Source: Astragalus membranaceus (taxonomy: Eukaryota; Streptophyta; Magnoliopsida; Fabales; Fabaceae). From it: 64,000 nt of DNA. Numbering within the stretch: the first letter of the stretch is position 1; each line of letters opens with the position of its first letter. Under the pieces are notes generated by a model. The model worked only from the letters and a program-made list of their open reading frames with translations, ran no database searches and was not told the origin of the DNA. The position numbers were made by a program, and so were the translations under genes. The stretch covers positions 83,623,289 to 83,687,288 of the forward strand of contig CM076849.1 in the NCBI GenBank assembly GCA_039519185.1, read 5' to 3'. Below are positions 1 through 11,307 of the stretch, piece by piece.

Positions 1-2
1 GA

Positions 3-2048
3 AGATTCATTGAAGATTTTTCGCAATTGGTACTTCTGCTTACTCGATTGACTCGCAAAGGTCAACCGTTTACTTGGGATGCCGATTGTGAGGAGTGTTT
101 TCTTGGATTAAAAGAAAAGTTAACTTCTGCTCCAATCCTAATTCTTCCGGATCCGTCATTGGGATTTCAGATTTACAGTGATGCATCTGGGAAGGGTTTA
201 GGATGTGTTCTCATGCAGAATCAACACGTTGTGGCCTATGCATCTAGGCAATTGAAGACGCATGAACGGAATTACCCAACTCATGACTTAGAGTTGGCGG
301 CTATTGTGTTTGCACTGAAAATTTGAAGGCATTACCTTTACGGTTCTCGTTTCGAGGTTTTTAGTGATCACAAGAGCTTGAAGTATCTATTTGACCAAAA
401 AGAGTTGAATAACAGACAGAGAAGGTGGACTGAATTTTTGAAGGACTACGACTTCGAATTGAAATATCACCCTGGGAAAGCCAATGTGGTAGCGGATGCC
501 CTGAGCAGGAAGTCTATCCACACGGCAAGGTTAATGGTTCACGAGATGGCTTTGTTGGAGTCATTCAGAGACTTGAAACTCAAGGTGGTAAGAAAGAGAG
601 ATCGCGTAGTGCTGCGGCATATACGGATAGCCAGTGTGCTAAGGGAACAAATCCGTATAGCTCAAGAAGCTGATATGAAGTTGCAGTCTCAGAGGGGATC
701 GCCAGATTTCACTGAGGATAATGATGGCATGATTTGCTTTAATGGGAGGATTTGTGTTCCCGATGATGATAATATCAAAAGGCAAGTATTGGAAGAAGCT
801 CATAGGAGTCAGTACTCCATACATCCGGGATCCACCAAGATGTACCGAGACTTGAAGTTAATGTATTGGTGGCCTGGGATGAAGGTCGAGGTTGCAGAAT
901 TTGTTTCTCGGTGCTTAACTTGTCAGAAGGTTAAGGCGGAACACCGAAGACCGGGCGGTCAGTTACAACCGCTAGATGTACCAATTTGGAAGTGGGAAGA
1001 TATCTCAATGGACTTCGTCATGGGTTTGCCGAGATCACAGGCAGGCAATGATTCTATTTGGGTGGTAGTGGACCGATTGACTAAATCCGCTCACTTTATT
1101 CCCGTCCGCTCGACTCATAAAGTTTCCAAGTTAGCAGATGAATATGTGAAGAACATTATCAGACTGCATGGAGTTCCAATGAGCATCGTGTCAGACCGAG
1201 ATCCCAAGTTTACTTCCAGATTTTGGAAAGCATTGAATGAAGCTTTGGGAACGAGAGTGCTGGTTAGCACTGCTTATCATCCTCAGACTGATGGTCAGAC
1301 TGAGAGAACTATCCAGACTCTGGAGGACATGCTTCGGGCTTGTGTGCTCGATAGCGGGAGAAAATGGGAGGACCATCTTCCATTAGTAGAATTCTCCTAC
1401 AACAACAGTTACCACTCCAGCATTGGAATGGCACCGTTTGAAGCACTTTATGGTAGGAAGTGTAGGACTCCGTTGTGTTGGTGGGAGATTGGCGAAGATA
1501 AGTTTTTGGGACCCGATATGGTTCGCGAAACTACTGAGAAGATCAAGTTAATTCGAGAAAGAATGAAGGTTGCTCAGAGTCGGCAAAAGAGCTACGCTGA
1601 CAGCCGAAGGAGACCGTTGGAGTTTGAGGTTGGTGATCATGTGTTCTTGAAAGTTTCTCCAACTATAGGCACCGGGAGAGCTTTGCGAGCGAAGAAGCTC
1701 AGTCCTCGATATGTTGGACCTTTCCAAATCATCGAGCGGATTGGGCCAGTTGCTTATCGCCTCGCATTGTCTCCGGCCCTATCAAATCTCCATGATGTGT
1801 TCCACGTGTCTCAATTGAGGAAATATGTTCCCGATCTGCATCAACCGTTGAGTGTTGATACCATTAACCTGCGACCAGATTTGCCATTTCAACCTTATCC
1901 TAGTTATATCTTGGAGCGTGGTGTGAAGACTCTGCGTTCGAGGACAATTCCGATTGTCAAAGTGGTCTGGGATGGATTCTCAATCGAGGAGGCTACCTGG
2001 GAGCTGGAAGATGACATGTGGACCCGATATCCATATCTCTTCAATTGA
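3..2048 (+). pseudogene. Element A pol fragment: RT end, RNase H, integrase, chromodomain
   Basis: The reading frame is open from base 3 and ends with a stop at 2046-2048. It has one internal TGA at 324-326, where related copies have Trp in the RNase H stretch KIWRHYLYG. The RNase H aspartate segment (YSDASGKG) lies near 174-197. The integrase zinc finger (HRS...IHPG, then CLTCQ) lies near 801-930. The catalytic core shows SMDF near 1006-1017, SDRDPKF near 1190-1210 and DGQTERTIQ near 1288-1315, so all DDE residues are present. The C-terminus (about 1915-2045) has the VKVVWDG...ATWELEDD signature of a chromodomain, which in this class directs integration to marked heterochromatin. Apart from the stop, the fragment reads cleanly. 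Confidence 0.92.
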
Positions 2049-2083
2049 GGTACGTCTTGTCAATTTTGAGGACAAAATTTTTA

Positions 2084-2097
2084 AAAGTTGGGGAGAT
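2084..2097 (+). other. Element A polypurine tract
   Basis: A purine-rich AAAAGTTGGGGAGA stretch lies directly before the 3' LTR start TGTAACATCC. This is the expected plus-strand priming site. Confidence 0.8.
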
Positions 2098-3567
2098 TGT
2101 AACATCCCTAAATTTTTAAAGACTCGTACTAAGATGCCTAGGACCGATTAATTATTTGTGGGAATAATTGGTCGCGTCTAGGGGATTAATAGTCGAGAAA
2201 ATTACCAAGAAAACCTATTCTCCCTTAAAGGGTGGCCTATTCATGGTAAAATGAGGAATTGGAGCCGAAGGGCAAATCTGTCTTTTCACACCCCTAGTAA
2301 GTAAAATATAATCGTGAAGGTTATAATTAATTACGAACCGAATGAATTGAGGAACTTCGGGTCAGAACCGAATTAATCGAGAAGGTTTTGTACCGAAAAG
2401 GATTTTTCAACACCTAAACTATCATTTTATGGGCCAAGGGCAAAACGGTCATTTCACCGTCTTTTAAAACCCCCCCTCAGCCCATATACACCTGGAACCC
2501 CCCTCACCCTCACACTTAAACACTTGCTCCAGCTGAAAGAAAGAAAGAGAAAACAAAAACAGTTGAGGAAAAGAGAGAGAGAGAGGGCGAAGGGAGGAGG
2601 AAGAGGAGGAAAGGAGAGCTTCTCAAATTTTCATTGCATGTAAGTCTTCTAAACCTCTCTCTACTCCATTTTTGATTCTGAATCCAATGGTACCAAGGAC
2701 AAGGGCTGATTCCCACTCTTTCTCTATACACCATTTTCGAAATTGAACCTTCAAAGTTGAAGATATTGGAGTTTTTAGCCTTGATGGTGTTGCATGTCAT
2801 GTTGTAGTTGTGGAAAGTGGAGTATCAAGCTTGCATTTTCGATTTGGAGGAAGTTGTGAAAGGTTGGGTTGCTGTTTCAGTCGCTCTAGTGGTGGAAATT
2901 GACGTTTGGAAATCGGTTCGAGTTCTAGCGGGGATCGTTCGTGTACTTTTCGTTTCGGTGATTTCGTCTCTCGACCCAACTCTCGGACTTCGGTATAACA
3001 GGTGAGTTCTACTCACGATAGGGCATTTTGCTATTCTGAACTTGTTTTCGGTATTGGATTCCTTGGTCACATTTTCTGTTTTCGAAAGACTTAGAACCGA
3101 AAAACTATTTTTGAGTCTAAACGCTATTTTACGGTTTAAACGGGAATTTTGATGAAATAGTTGAAATGAAATGTTTTGTATATGTGTTCTAGAATGCCTG
3201 GACATTTTCTGAGTTTCAGGAGTGATTGACATTAGGAATCGCATTGGGCGAAAACGGAGAGCGAAAATGAGAAAAACTGTGAAATCTGGGACTGTTACAG
3301 GACGGACGGATCGTGCGCCCCTTCTGGTACCTGAACGTGCGTGCAATACAGGACGCACGGGTCGTGCGCCCCTGGGCACGGACCGTGCGTATCTTTCTGG
3401 CAGGAAAGGATTAATGAAGTACTTCACGCACGGGTCGTGCGCCCCTGGGCACGGACCGTGCGTGAGGATCTGTCCCCGGTTTCCGTTTTCCCCTTTCGTC
3501 GTTCCGTTTGATCCCGAACCTTTCCTAATCTCTTTCTCAATCATTTAAAAAGGAATTCCACTACTGA
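2098..3567 (+). repeat. 3' LTR of element A, first part
   Basis: Starts TGTAACATCC after the polypurine tract and is interrupted at 3567 by element D. It has a possible TATA-like segment near 2483 and a purine-rich stretch at 2537-2620. A donor-like CAG/GTGAGT (cut 3001/3002) is followed by the hairpin GTGAGT-TCT-ACTCAC. The CGCACG/CGTGCG palindrome island lies at 3297-3475. The duplication of D is imperfect: ACTGA at 3563-3567 against ACCGA at 22074-22078. Confidence 0.88.
3297..3475. repeat. CpG palindrome island, element A LTR
   Basis: Several copies of the 15-bp dyad CGCACG-NNN-CGTGCG, with middle GGT or ACC type, occur in pairs about 25 bp apart. Some arms are degenerate. The same dyad recurs in the LTRs of D, E, F and K. 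Confidence 0.85.
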
Positions 3568-4258
3568 TGTAACACCCTGGTATTTTTATTTGTTAAAAAC
3601 ACCCAAGTGCACATTAAACATACATCAGAGATATTATTTCCTGCTCAGACACTGAATACTACTATAAAATTTTTGCTGAATTATAACATAACCGTCTTAT
3701 ACACAATAAGACCATACGGCACTCAGGCCATAATCTGTCAGCAACTATGGTAGTCAGAGTCATACAAGAAAGCGGAATGAAAGATAAATGTAACACTAAT
3801 GACATAGCACTGTGATACATAGTCGTCAGAAGGAAAATAAACTTAAACATAAAGCTAAGTCATCATCCATCACTCGGGGCCACCTACTCGTGCCTCTGAG
3901 GTTTCTTCTGTCCCTGTTTATCTGTAAAACAACAACATTTAAACAGTGAGATACAATCTCAGTGAGTTCTACCGAGACCCCTACTAACTCTCTCGGTTCA
4001 ATTAATAAATTCGTTTTAACTTAACACGGCACCGACTGCATGACTGCTAACCCCGGTAAACGTGTTATCACAAAGTGCGGCATCGACTGCATGACTGCTA
4101 AACCCCGATGTATCGCACAACAAACAAAGTACGGCACCGACTGCATGACTGCTAAACCCCGGTGTATCGCACAATAATCTTTTAACATAACACCGACTGC
4201 GTAACCGCTAAACCCCGGTGAACCCCCCTACCAATAGTACATTCTCCTATTGGCATGG
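3568..4258 (-). repeat. 3' LTR of element D, outer part
   Basis: Matches 19928-20618 base for base by eye. Begins TGTAACACCC on the plus strand. It ends with CATGG (4254-4258), the duplicated target of element C. It contains the acceptor-like site (minus strand AG at 3922-3923) and a minisatellite at 4026-4225. Confidence 0.92.
4026..4225. repeat. D-type LTR minisatellite
   Basis: Four imperfect units of about 55-60 bp built around CACCGACTGCATGACTGCTA. The second copy is in the other LTR at 20386-20585. Confidence 0.85.
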
Positions 4259-4994
4259 TGTAACGCCCCAAAATAATTTAATTATTTATTTAATTAAGTT
4301 ATTTAAGGCTTACAATATTTATTTAATTTAATTAAATAATTCGAGTTTAATTATTTTATTTTATTTTTATTAGGGGGTGTTGTCACTATTTAAGTGGTGC
4401 GAGCAAGGGCCCGTGATCCACAATTAGGCCTGTGGCCCATTTCTTTGGCATAGGAGTCGAATTCTTTTGGGGTCTAGGGAGTTAGTGGCAATTCACCAAG
4501 TGAGAAAAGAAAGAAAGAAAAGAAACGTAGAGAGGGTGAGAAGAGAGTTGCGAAGAGAAGAAGGAGAAAGGGGCGAAGCTCATAGAGAGGAGGAGGAGGC
4601 TCATTGGTGGTTCGCAATTCTTCCTTGGAGCTTGGCTAGCAAATTCGAATTTCACAAGGTTAGGGGGTCCTCTTTTTGTTCTTAATAGATATGCGAATTA
4701 GTGATGCTTAGGGTTAGGGTTCTAGAATAATTTCCATGAACAAATTGTTGTTTTGATGATTAAATTATAGTGTTGTGATACTTGATTAGGGATTGCTCAT
4801 GTTGAAATCGTATATTTGGTGAATTGAATTGTTGCTAAGTGATTCGCATGACACATGTTTGAGAATATGATTTGTTGATGTTTGCTTGGTGAATTTGAGA
4901 AGTCATGGTGACACTTTAGTGATATATATGTAATTGGGCATTTTGATGAATTTAATTTAGTGAATGAGAGTGGAAAAATTCTGTTTGGGAGCCC

Positions 4995-5750
4995 CTAGGC
5001 GCCTTGGGCGCCATATGCCTATTGCTGAAAAATTCTGTGTTGCGCCTAGTCATGGGCACCAGGCGCCCAGCAGTGTGCTGCGCCTGTTTCCAACAATTCT
5101 GTTGCCCTGTGTTGCCATTCTGTGTCACTGTGTGCTGTGTCTGTTGCCTGTGTTGCCATTCTGTGTTGCTGTCTCTGTTGCCTGTGTTGCCATCCAGTGT
5201 TCCTGTGCTGCCAGTTTTGGCACATGTTGCTTGTGTCATGGGCGCCAAGGGCCCCAAAGTTCTGGTGATAGTTTTGTGAAAATTGTTTTCAGGTTTTTAT
5301 ACTTGGGTAAAATGGCTCATGAAAACTGATTTTGGTCAAGAAAGGAGTTGAGTTGCGTATTTTCACTAGGTGCCTAGTGCATGGGCGCCAAAAATAATGT
5401 TCAGCTTTTGATAAAATTTTTATTGAGTTTTCATGTCCTGAGCATTTGGCTCGTGTAAAATGAATTTCGAAGAAAAATGAGTTGTGTAGCATGTTGGCCT
5501 TAGGCGCCTAGTGCTTGGGCGCCATGTTGCTGCTGTTCCCTGGGCGCGCCTGTGCGCGTTGTTGCTTCTGGGCGCCAGCGCCTATGTGCGCGTGTTGCCT
5601 CCTGGGCGCCTAGCGCCTGTGCGATGTTGCGCGTGTTGTTCCTGGGCGCCAGCGCCCATGCGCCTGTGCGTGTTGTTTCTCCTGGGCGCCAAGCGCCCAT
5701 GCGCCAAGCGCTGTGTTGCCCCTGGGCGCCCAGCGCCCATGCGTCAGTTC
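4995..5750. repeat. GGCGCC palindrome island, element C 5' LTR
   Basis: Many GGCGCC hexamers, often as GGGCGCC or AGGCGCC, are spaced irregularly by TGTGTTGCC-like text and are dense at 5510-5740. The copy in the other LTR is at 12044-12800. Confidence 0.9.
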
Positions 5751-6044
5751 CAGGATGTCTAACATTTTTCCTAAAATTGTTTTTAACGTAACTTTTGACT
5801 CGGTTATCCAAATTCAACGGTTCAAAATGCGTTTTGAAGCTAATTTCAGTGCCTATCCAATAGTCTCAATTTTATGCAAAAATAATTTATTTTTACTGGT
5901 GTTTCTGGCTGATGGTGTCTAAGTGTCCAAATGGTTATTTTTACCCACTTTCTCTATGTCTTGTCAATGTCCTAAGTTGGTCTATGTGAATGGGTGTTGG
6001 TGTGAGTGGTGAGCTGACTTGGTGAGTGATGATGAGGTGAGATT

Positions 6045-6257
6045 GGTGAGCAGAGGCTTCGGCCTAATTTTAATTTGGTGAGTTAATTAATGCACTATGG
6101 TGAGACTAGAATTTAAAATGTGAAATTGACTGATTTGTGGTGTGTTGTGATGCATTCTCCATAACACCGCATGAAGCATGTGCATTATTGGTGAGCAGAG
6201 GCTACGGCCTAATTTGTATTTGGTGAGCAGAGGCTACGGCCTATTTGTATTTGGTGA
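6045..6257. repeat. C-type LTR minisatellite
   Basis: Three units of GGTGAGCAGAGGCTACGGCC with variants, two of them adjacent at 6189-6245. The other LTR copy is at 13094-13306. Confidence 0.8.
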
Positions 6258-6826
6258 CGGATCCGACATGCATGTACCCGTGGAGTTTGGGTTGCATTAC
6301 ATGCATAAATCATATATTGTGTGGTGCTGTTTGGAAATACAATATTGATGTAATTGTTCCATTATTGTGAATTGGTGTGCCTGATTTCCTTTTTCCTACG
6401 CATTGCTTAATTTCCATATGTTATTAATTATGAAAAGAGACTCACCCTACTGCCTTTATGTTGCTTCTTATGTCGGCAACGTGCAGGTAATGATGAGTGA
6501 AGGTTTCCTGTATGCCTTCGTCTGGTAGGAAGTGTCACGCTCTGATACGTAGCACCAGGGGGGGGTGTCTTAGGTTTATGCTTTATTTTCTTAAAACTGC
6601 TAGACTTTGTTGGTGATGTATTGGTTTTAATTTTTTTGAACTCTTTATTATTCCGCTGCTGGTGGTGACTGGTTTTAGTGATGCGAACTGAATCTTCCTT
6701 ACGGTGTTATGTATCTTGATATTATGGAGTAAATGTAGCACTCGCTTGAATTGTTTTCAAAAAAAAAAAAAAGGACTCTGATTTTTATTTAAAAGCTAAG
6801 TTAATAGAAAAGGGGTGTTACATTAG

Positions 6827-6838
6827 TGGTATCAGAGC
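6827..6838 (+). other. Element C primer binding site (initiator Met tRNA type)
   Basis: TGGTATCAGAGC lies four bases after the 5' LTR end. This is the usual complement to the 3' end of plant initiator tRNA-Met. Confidence 0.92.
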
Positions 6839-6933
6839 AGTTCGGTCTGTCCGGCCGGTAGTCGAGTCGTCGTGTTGAGTAACATTGAGTTTGTTACTCG
6901 TTTCTGAACTCTGTTTTCTGTTGCAGTGCTAGA

Positions 6934-9900
6934 ATGGCCAGACGGGACGATGCTGCACTTGCTGCTGCCTTGCAGGCTATAGCCGGGGCGATGGGTAATA
7001 TACCCGGTGCTGTTAATGATGGGACGCGCAATTTGGCTACGTTCCAGAGAGAGAATCCACCTGTCTTTAAGGGCAAGTATAATCCAGATGGTGCTTTGGC
7101 ATGGCTGAAAGAGATTGAAAGAATATTCCGGGTCATGGATTGTGATGATGCGCAGAAGGTCAGGTATGGTACCCATACGCTGGCAGAGGAAGCTGATGAT
7201 TGGTGGATGGAGGTGAGGCAGAGATTAGAAGCTGCTAATGAAGAGATTACTTGGGCTGTTTTCCGTAGAGAGTTCTTGCGGAAGTATTTTCCTGAAGATG
7301 TGAGAGGTAAGAAGGAAATAGAATTCCTTGAGCTGAAACAAGGAAACATGTCAGTGACAGAGTATGCTGCCAAGTTCACTGAATTGGCTAAGTTTTATCC
7401 CCATTATGCTGATGCTGATTCTGAGTTCTCAAAGTGTATTAAGTTTGAGAATGGACTGAGGGCTGATATCAAGAAAGCTGTAGGGTATCAGAAGATTCGG
7501 GTATTCGCTGATTTGATCGACAGTTGCAGGATATATGAGGATGATAGTAATGCTCACTCCAGGGTCATGAGGGATCTGAGGGGTAAGTTTCAGAACCGGG
7601 GTAAACCGTATGAGGCTCCAGCTGGTAAGGGTAAGCAGAGGTATGCTGACAATAAGAAAGCAAGTGGGGGAGATGCCCCTGCGAAGGTTGTGTGCTACAG
7701 GTGTGGCAAGCCGGGTCACAAGAGTTTTGACTGCTCAGATAATAAATGTTTCAAATGCGGTAAAGAGGGTCACGTGGCTGCGAAATGTGAGAAAAGGGAT
7801 GTGGTGTGTTACAATTGCGGGGAATCAGGTCATATTAGTACTAAGTGTACTAAGCCGAAGAAAGAGAAGTCCCATGGAAAGGTGTTTGCTCTCGCAGGAT
7901 CAGAGGACACTAATGAGATTCGAGGTACATGTTTTATTTATGGTATTCCCTTGATTGCTATTATTGATACTGGTGCTACGCATTCATTTATTGCTGCTTT
8001 GTGTGCTGAGAAATTGGACCTTGTTTTATCTTCTATGATGAGGGAGATGGTTATTGACACTCCAGCTAAGGGTTCAGTAACTACCTCTCTTGTGTGTGCT
8101 AAGTGCCCTCTGTCAATCTTCGGCAGAGATTTTCTAGTTGATCTTATTTGTTTGCCGTTGGGAGGGTTGGATGTCATTCTTGGTATGGACTGGTTAGTAT
8201 TTAACCATGTGCATATTAATTGTTTCCGGAGGTCTGTGAGTTTCTTTCCTCCTGAAGAGGAAGAATCAGTGTTGTTGCCTGCTGGTCATTTGCATAAGGT
8301 AATGAAGGAGGGAGTTCATCTGTTTGCTTTGATGGCGTCATTGTCTGCTGAGAATCAGGCAATCATTGAAAGGGTTCAAGTAGTGTGTGAGTTCCCTGAA
8401 GTGTTCCCAGATGAAATTCCAAGTGTTCCGCCAGAGAGGGAGGTTGAGTTTGCCATTGATCTTATACCTGGTACTAGGCCTGTGTCTATGGCACCGTACC
8501 GAATGTCGGCCTCAGAGTTGTCTGAATTGAAAAAGCAATTAGAAGATCTGCTTGAGAAGAAATTTGTAAGACCAAGTGTGTCACCGTGGGGTGCTCCGGT
8601 ATTGTTAGTGAAAAAGAAGGACGGGAGTATGAGACTTTGTGTCGATTATAGGCAATTGAACAAAGTGACAATAAAGAACCGGTATCCGCTTCCCAGAATT
8701 GATGATCTGATGGACCAGTTGGTAGGTGCCAAGGTGTTTAGTAAAATCGATTTGAGGTCGGGTTATCACCAGATCAAGGTAAAGGATGAAGACATTCAGA
8801 AAACCGCTTTCAGAACGAGATATGGGCACTATGAGTATTCTGTTATGCCGTTTGGTGTTACCAATGCGCCGGGTGTGTTTATGGAGTACATGAATCGTAC
8901 TTTTCATAGTTACTTGGATCGGTTTGTAGTTGTGTTTATTGACGACATTCTGGTGTATTCTAAGACAGAAGAGGAGCATGCAGAACATTTGAGGTTAGTA
9001 CTGGGAGTATTGAAAGAAAAGAAATTGTATGCAAAATTGTCTAAGTGTGAGTTCTGGCTGAATGAAGTAGGTTTCCTTGGTCATATTATCTCTGGTAATG
9101 GTATAGCTGTGGACCCAGCCAAGGTTGATGCTGTGTCCCAATGGGAGAGCCCGAAGTCAGTTACAGAAATCAGAAGCTTCTTGGGATTAGCTGGTTATTA
9201 CAGGAGATTTATCGAAGGTTTCTCGAAGTTGGCACTTCCGTTGACTCAATTGACGTGTAAGGGAAAAGCTTTTGTGTGGGATGCACGCTGTGAGGAGAGC
9301 TTCAATGAGTTGAAGAAGAGGTTGACCACATCGCCCGTTTTGACTTTGCCTGTTCCTGATCGACCGTTTGTAGTATATTGCGATGCTTCCAAGATGGGTT
9401 TGGGAGGTGTATTGATGCAAGAGGGTAAGGTAGTAGCTTATGCGTCCAGACAGTTGAGGACCCATGAGAAGAACTACCCTACTCATGATTTGGAACTAGC
9501 TGCAATTGTGTTTGTGCTGAAAATTTGGAGGCACTATCTGTATGGTACCAGATTTGAAGTGTTTAGTGACCACAAGAGTCTGAAATACTTGTTTGATCAG
9601 AAGGAGCTAAATATGAGACAGAGACGTTGGTTAGAATTGCTGAAAGATTATGATTTTGGCTTGAACTATCACCCCGGCAAAGCTAATGTCGTGGCTGATG
9701 CTTTAAGTCGGAAGAGTTTGCATATGTCGGCTATGATGGTGAAAGAGTTAGAGTTGATTGAGCAGTTTCGGGACATGAGTCTGGTTTGTGAAGTGACACC
9801 GCAGAGTGTCAGATTGGGGATGTTGAAGATCGGTAATGAATTTTTGGTTAGTGTCCGAGAAGCACAAAAATCAGATGTAAAGTTGGTAGACCTGTTAGTC

Positions 9901-11295
9901 GTGAATGATCAAGGTGTGGATAGAGATTTCAAGTTAGATTCCCAAGGTGTATTGAGATTCAGGGATAGGATCTGCATTCCTGACGATGCTGAGATGAAGA
10001 GAATGATTCTTGAGGAGAGCCATAGAAGCAAGTTGAGTATTCATCCCGGGGCTACGAAAATGTACCAAGATTTGAAGAAAATGTTCTGGTGGCCTGGTAT
10101 GAAGAAGGATGTGGCTCAGTTTGTGTATTCTTGTCTGACTTGTCAGAAGTCTAAAATTGAGCATCAAAAGCCTGCGGGGTTGATGCAACCATTGGAGATT
10201 CCGGAATGGAAATGGGATAGCATTTCCATGGATTTTGTAACTGGTTTGCCAAATACAGTGAGAGGGTTTGATGCTATATGGGTGGTTGTGGACAGGTTGT
10301 CTAAGTCTGCTCATTTCTTACCAATTAATATGACTTATCCAGTTCCAAGGTTGGCAGAAATCTACATCAAGACTATTGTGAAGTTGCATGGCGTTCCGCT
10401 TAGTATTGTATCTGATAGAGATCCGAGATTCACATCTGAATTTTGGAAAAGTTTGCAAGAAGCTTTGGGTTCTAAGTTGAGGTTGAGCTCCGCTTATCAT
10501 CCGCAGACAGATGGTCAGACGGAGAGGACTATTCAGTCGTTAGAGGACTTGTTGAGGGCATGTGTTCTTGAGCAGGGAGGTTCATGGGATTCTCATCTTT
10601 CGTTGATAGAATTCACCTATAACAACAGTTTTCACTCTAGTATTGGTATGGCACCGTTTGAGGCGTTGTATGGTCGGAGATGTAGGACTCCGTTGTGTTG
10701 GTATGAATCTGGGGAGAGTGCAGTGTTGGGGCCTGAGATTGTGCGAGAAACAACTGAGAAGGTAAAATTAATCCGTGAGAAGATGAAAGCGTCGCAGAGT
10801 CGACAAAAGAGCTATCATGATAAGAGAAGGAAGGATCTAGAGTTTCAAGCAGGTGATCATGTGTTTCTGAGGGTCACTCCGGTGACTGGTGTTGGGCGTG
10901 CCTTGAAATCTAAGAAGTTAACTCCCCGTTTCATTGGTCCGTATCAGATTACGGAGAGGGTGGGAAGTGTTGCCTATAGGGTGGCTTTGCCACCTAATCT
11001 TTCGAACTTGCATGACGTGTTTCACGTGTCACAACTTCGAAAGTATGTTCCGGACCCGTCCCATGTGATTCAGATGGATGAAGTAGAGGTGCGGGATAAT
11101 CTCACCGTGGAGACTATGCCTGTGCGGATTGAAGATAGAGAAGTGAAGATTCTGAGAGGGAAAGAAATTCCTTTGGTGAAAGTGGTTTGGTTAGGAGCTG
11201 CTGGCGAGAGTATGACTTGGGAGTTGGAGAACAAGATGCGGGAAGCATATCCGGAGTTGTTCGATTCAGGTAATTTCGAGGACGAAATATTCTAA
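6934..11295 (+). CDS. Element C Gag-Pol polyprotein
   Basis: An intact 1453-aa polyprotein that makes the capsid and all enzymes of the element. The start [13 protein letters not shown] is the first Met after the primer site. Gag fills roughly residues 1-250. Three CCHC zinc knuckles lie at 254-267, 272-285 and 292-305. The protease motif DTGAT is at 345-349. Reverse transcriptase follows (YRQLNKV near 572, catalytic FIDD at 668-671), then RNase H (first Asp at about 817). Integrase has the HHCC finger (H1030, H1037, C1067, C1070) and DDE residues D1100, D1161 and E1197 with 35 residues between the last two. A chromodomain lies at about 1403-1443. There is no internal stop or frameshift. Gag and Pol are one frame, so relative dosage would need processing control rather than frameshifting. 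Confidence 0.97.
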   Translation: MARRDDAALAAALQAIAGAMGNIPGAVNDGTRNLATFQRENPPVFKGKYNPDGALAWLKEIERIFRVMDCDDAQKVRYGTHTLAEEADDWWMEVRQRLEAANEEITWAVFRREFLRKYFPEDVRGKKEIEFLELKQGNMSVTEYAAKFTELAKFYPHYADADSEFSKCIKFENGLRADIKKAVGYQKIRVFADLIDSCRIYEDDSNAHSRVMRDLRGKFQNRGKPYEAPAGKGKQRYADNKKASGGDAPAKVVCYRCGKPGHKSFDCSDNKCFKCGKEGHVAAKCEKRDVVCYNCGESGHISTKCTKPKKEKSHGKVFALAGSEDTNEIRGTCFIYGIPLIAIIDTGATHSFIAALCAEKLDLVLSSMMREMVIDTPAKGSVTTSLVCAKCPLSIFGRDFLVDLICLPLGGLDVILGMDWLVFNHVHINCFRRSVSFFPPEEEESVLLPAGHLHKVMKEGVHLFALMASLSAENQAIIERVQVVCEFPEVFPDEIPSVPPEREVEFAIDLIPGTRPVSMAPYRMSASELSELKKQLEDLLEKKFVRPSVSPWGAPVLLVKKKDGSMRLCVDYRQLNKVTIKNRYPLPRIDDLMDQLVGAKVFSKIDLRSGYHQIKVKDEDIQKTAFRTRYGHYEYSVMPFGVTNAPGVFMEYMNRTFHSYLDRFVVVFIDDILVYSKTEEEHAEHLRLVLGVLKEKKLYAKLSKCEFWLNEVGFLGHIISGNGIAVDPAKVDAVSQWESPKSVTEIRSFLGLAGYYRRFIEGFSKLALPLTQLTCKGKAFVWDARCEESFNELKKRLTTSPVLTLPVPDRPFVVYCDASKMGLGGVLMQEGKVVAYASRQLRTHEKNYPTHDLELAAIVFVLKIWRHYLYGTRFEVFSDHKSLKYLFDQKELNMRQRRWLELLKDYDFGLNYHPGKANVVADALSRKSLHMSAMMVKELELIEQFRDMSLVCEVTPQSVRLGMLKIGNEFLVSVREAQKSDVKLVDLLVVNDQGVDRDFKLDSQGVLRFRDRICIPDDAEMKRMILEESHRSKLSIHPGATKMYQDLKKMFWWPGMKKDVAQFVYSCLTCQKSKIEHQKPAGLMQPLEIPEWKWDSISMDFVTGLPNTVRGFDAIWVVVDRLSKSAHFLPINMTYPVPRLAEIYIKTIVKLHGVPLSIVSDRDPRFTSEFWKSLQEALGSKLRLSSAYHPQTDGQTERTIQSLEDLLRACVLEQGGSWDSHLSLIEFTYNNSFHSSIGMAPFEALYGRRCRTPLCWYESGESAVLGPEIVRETTEKVKLIREKMKASQSRQKSYHDKRRKDLEFQAGDHVFLRVTPVTGVGRALKSKKLTPRFIGPYQITERVGSVAYRVALPPNLSNLHDVFHVSQLRKYVPDPSHVIQMDEVEVRDNLTVETMPVRIEDREVKILRGKEIPLVKVVWLGAAGESMTWELENKMREAYPELFDSGNFEDEIF

Positions 11296-11307
11296 GTGGG
11301 GGAGAGT
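11294..11307 (+). other. Element C polypurine tract
   Basis: AAGTGGGGGAGAGT lies right before the 3' LTR and overlaps the last codons region of Gag-Pol. Confidence 0.85.

Larger units (their letters stand above)
4259..6822 (+). repeat. 5' LTR of element C
   Basis: Starts TGTAACGCCCC and ends GGGTGTTACA; 2564 bp. In order it holds an AT-rich head, a purine-rich stretch at 4500-4600, a GGCGCC island at 4995-5750, a minisatellite at 6045-6257, a hairpin GTTGC...GCAAC at 6460-6480 and an acceptor-like CGTGCAG/GTAAT with AG at 6485-6486. The G-run near 6560 is 8 long here and 7 in the 3' LTR. Short Cys- or Ala-rich frames in it are composition artefacts. Confidence 0.95.

Noticed and set aside
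4964..5922. Overlapping Cys-, Ala- and Pro-rich frames in the C LTR, repeated at 12013-12971
   Set aside because: They lie in the GGCGCC island, are open in several frames on both strands, match no family and reflect base composition.
6827..6838. tRNA-Met gene fragments at 6827, 19914, 30578 and 34725
   Set aside because: Only about 12 bases match; these are primer binding sites next to LTR ends.
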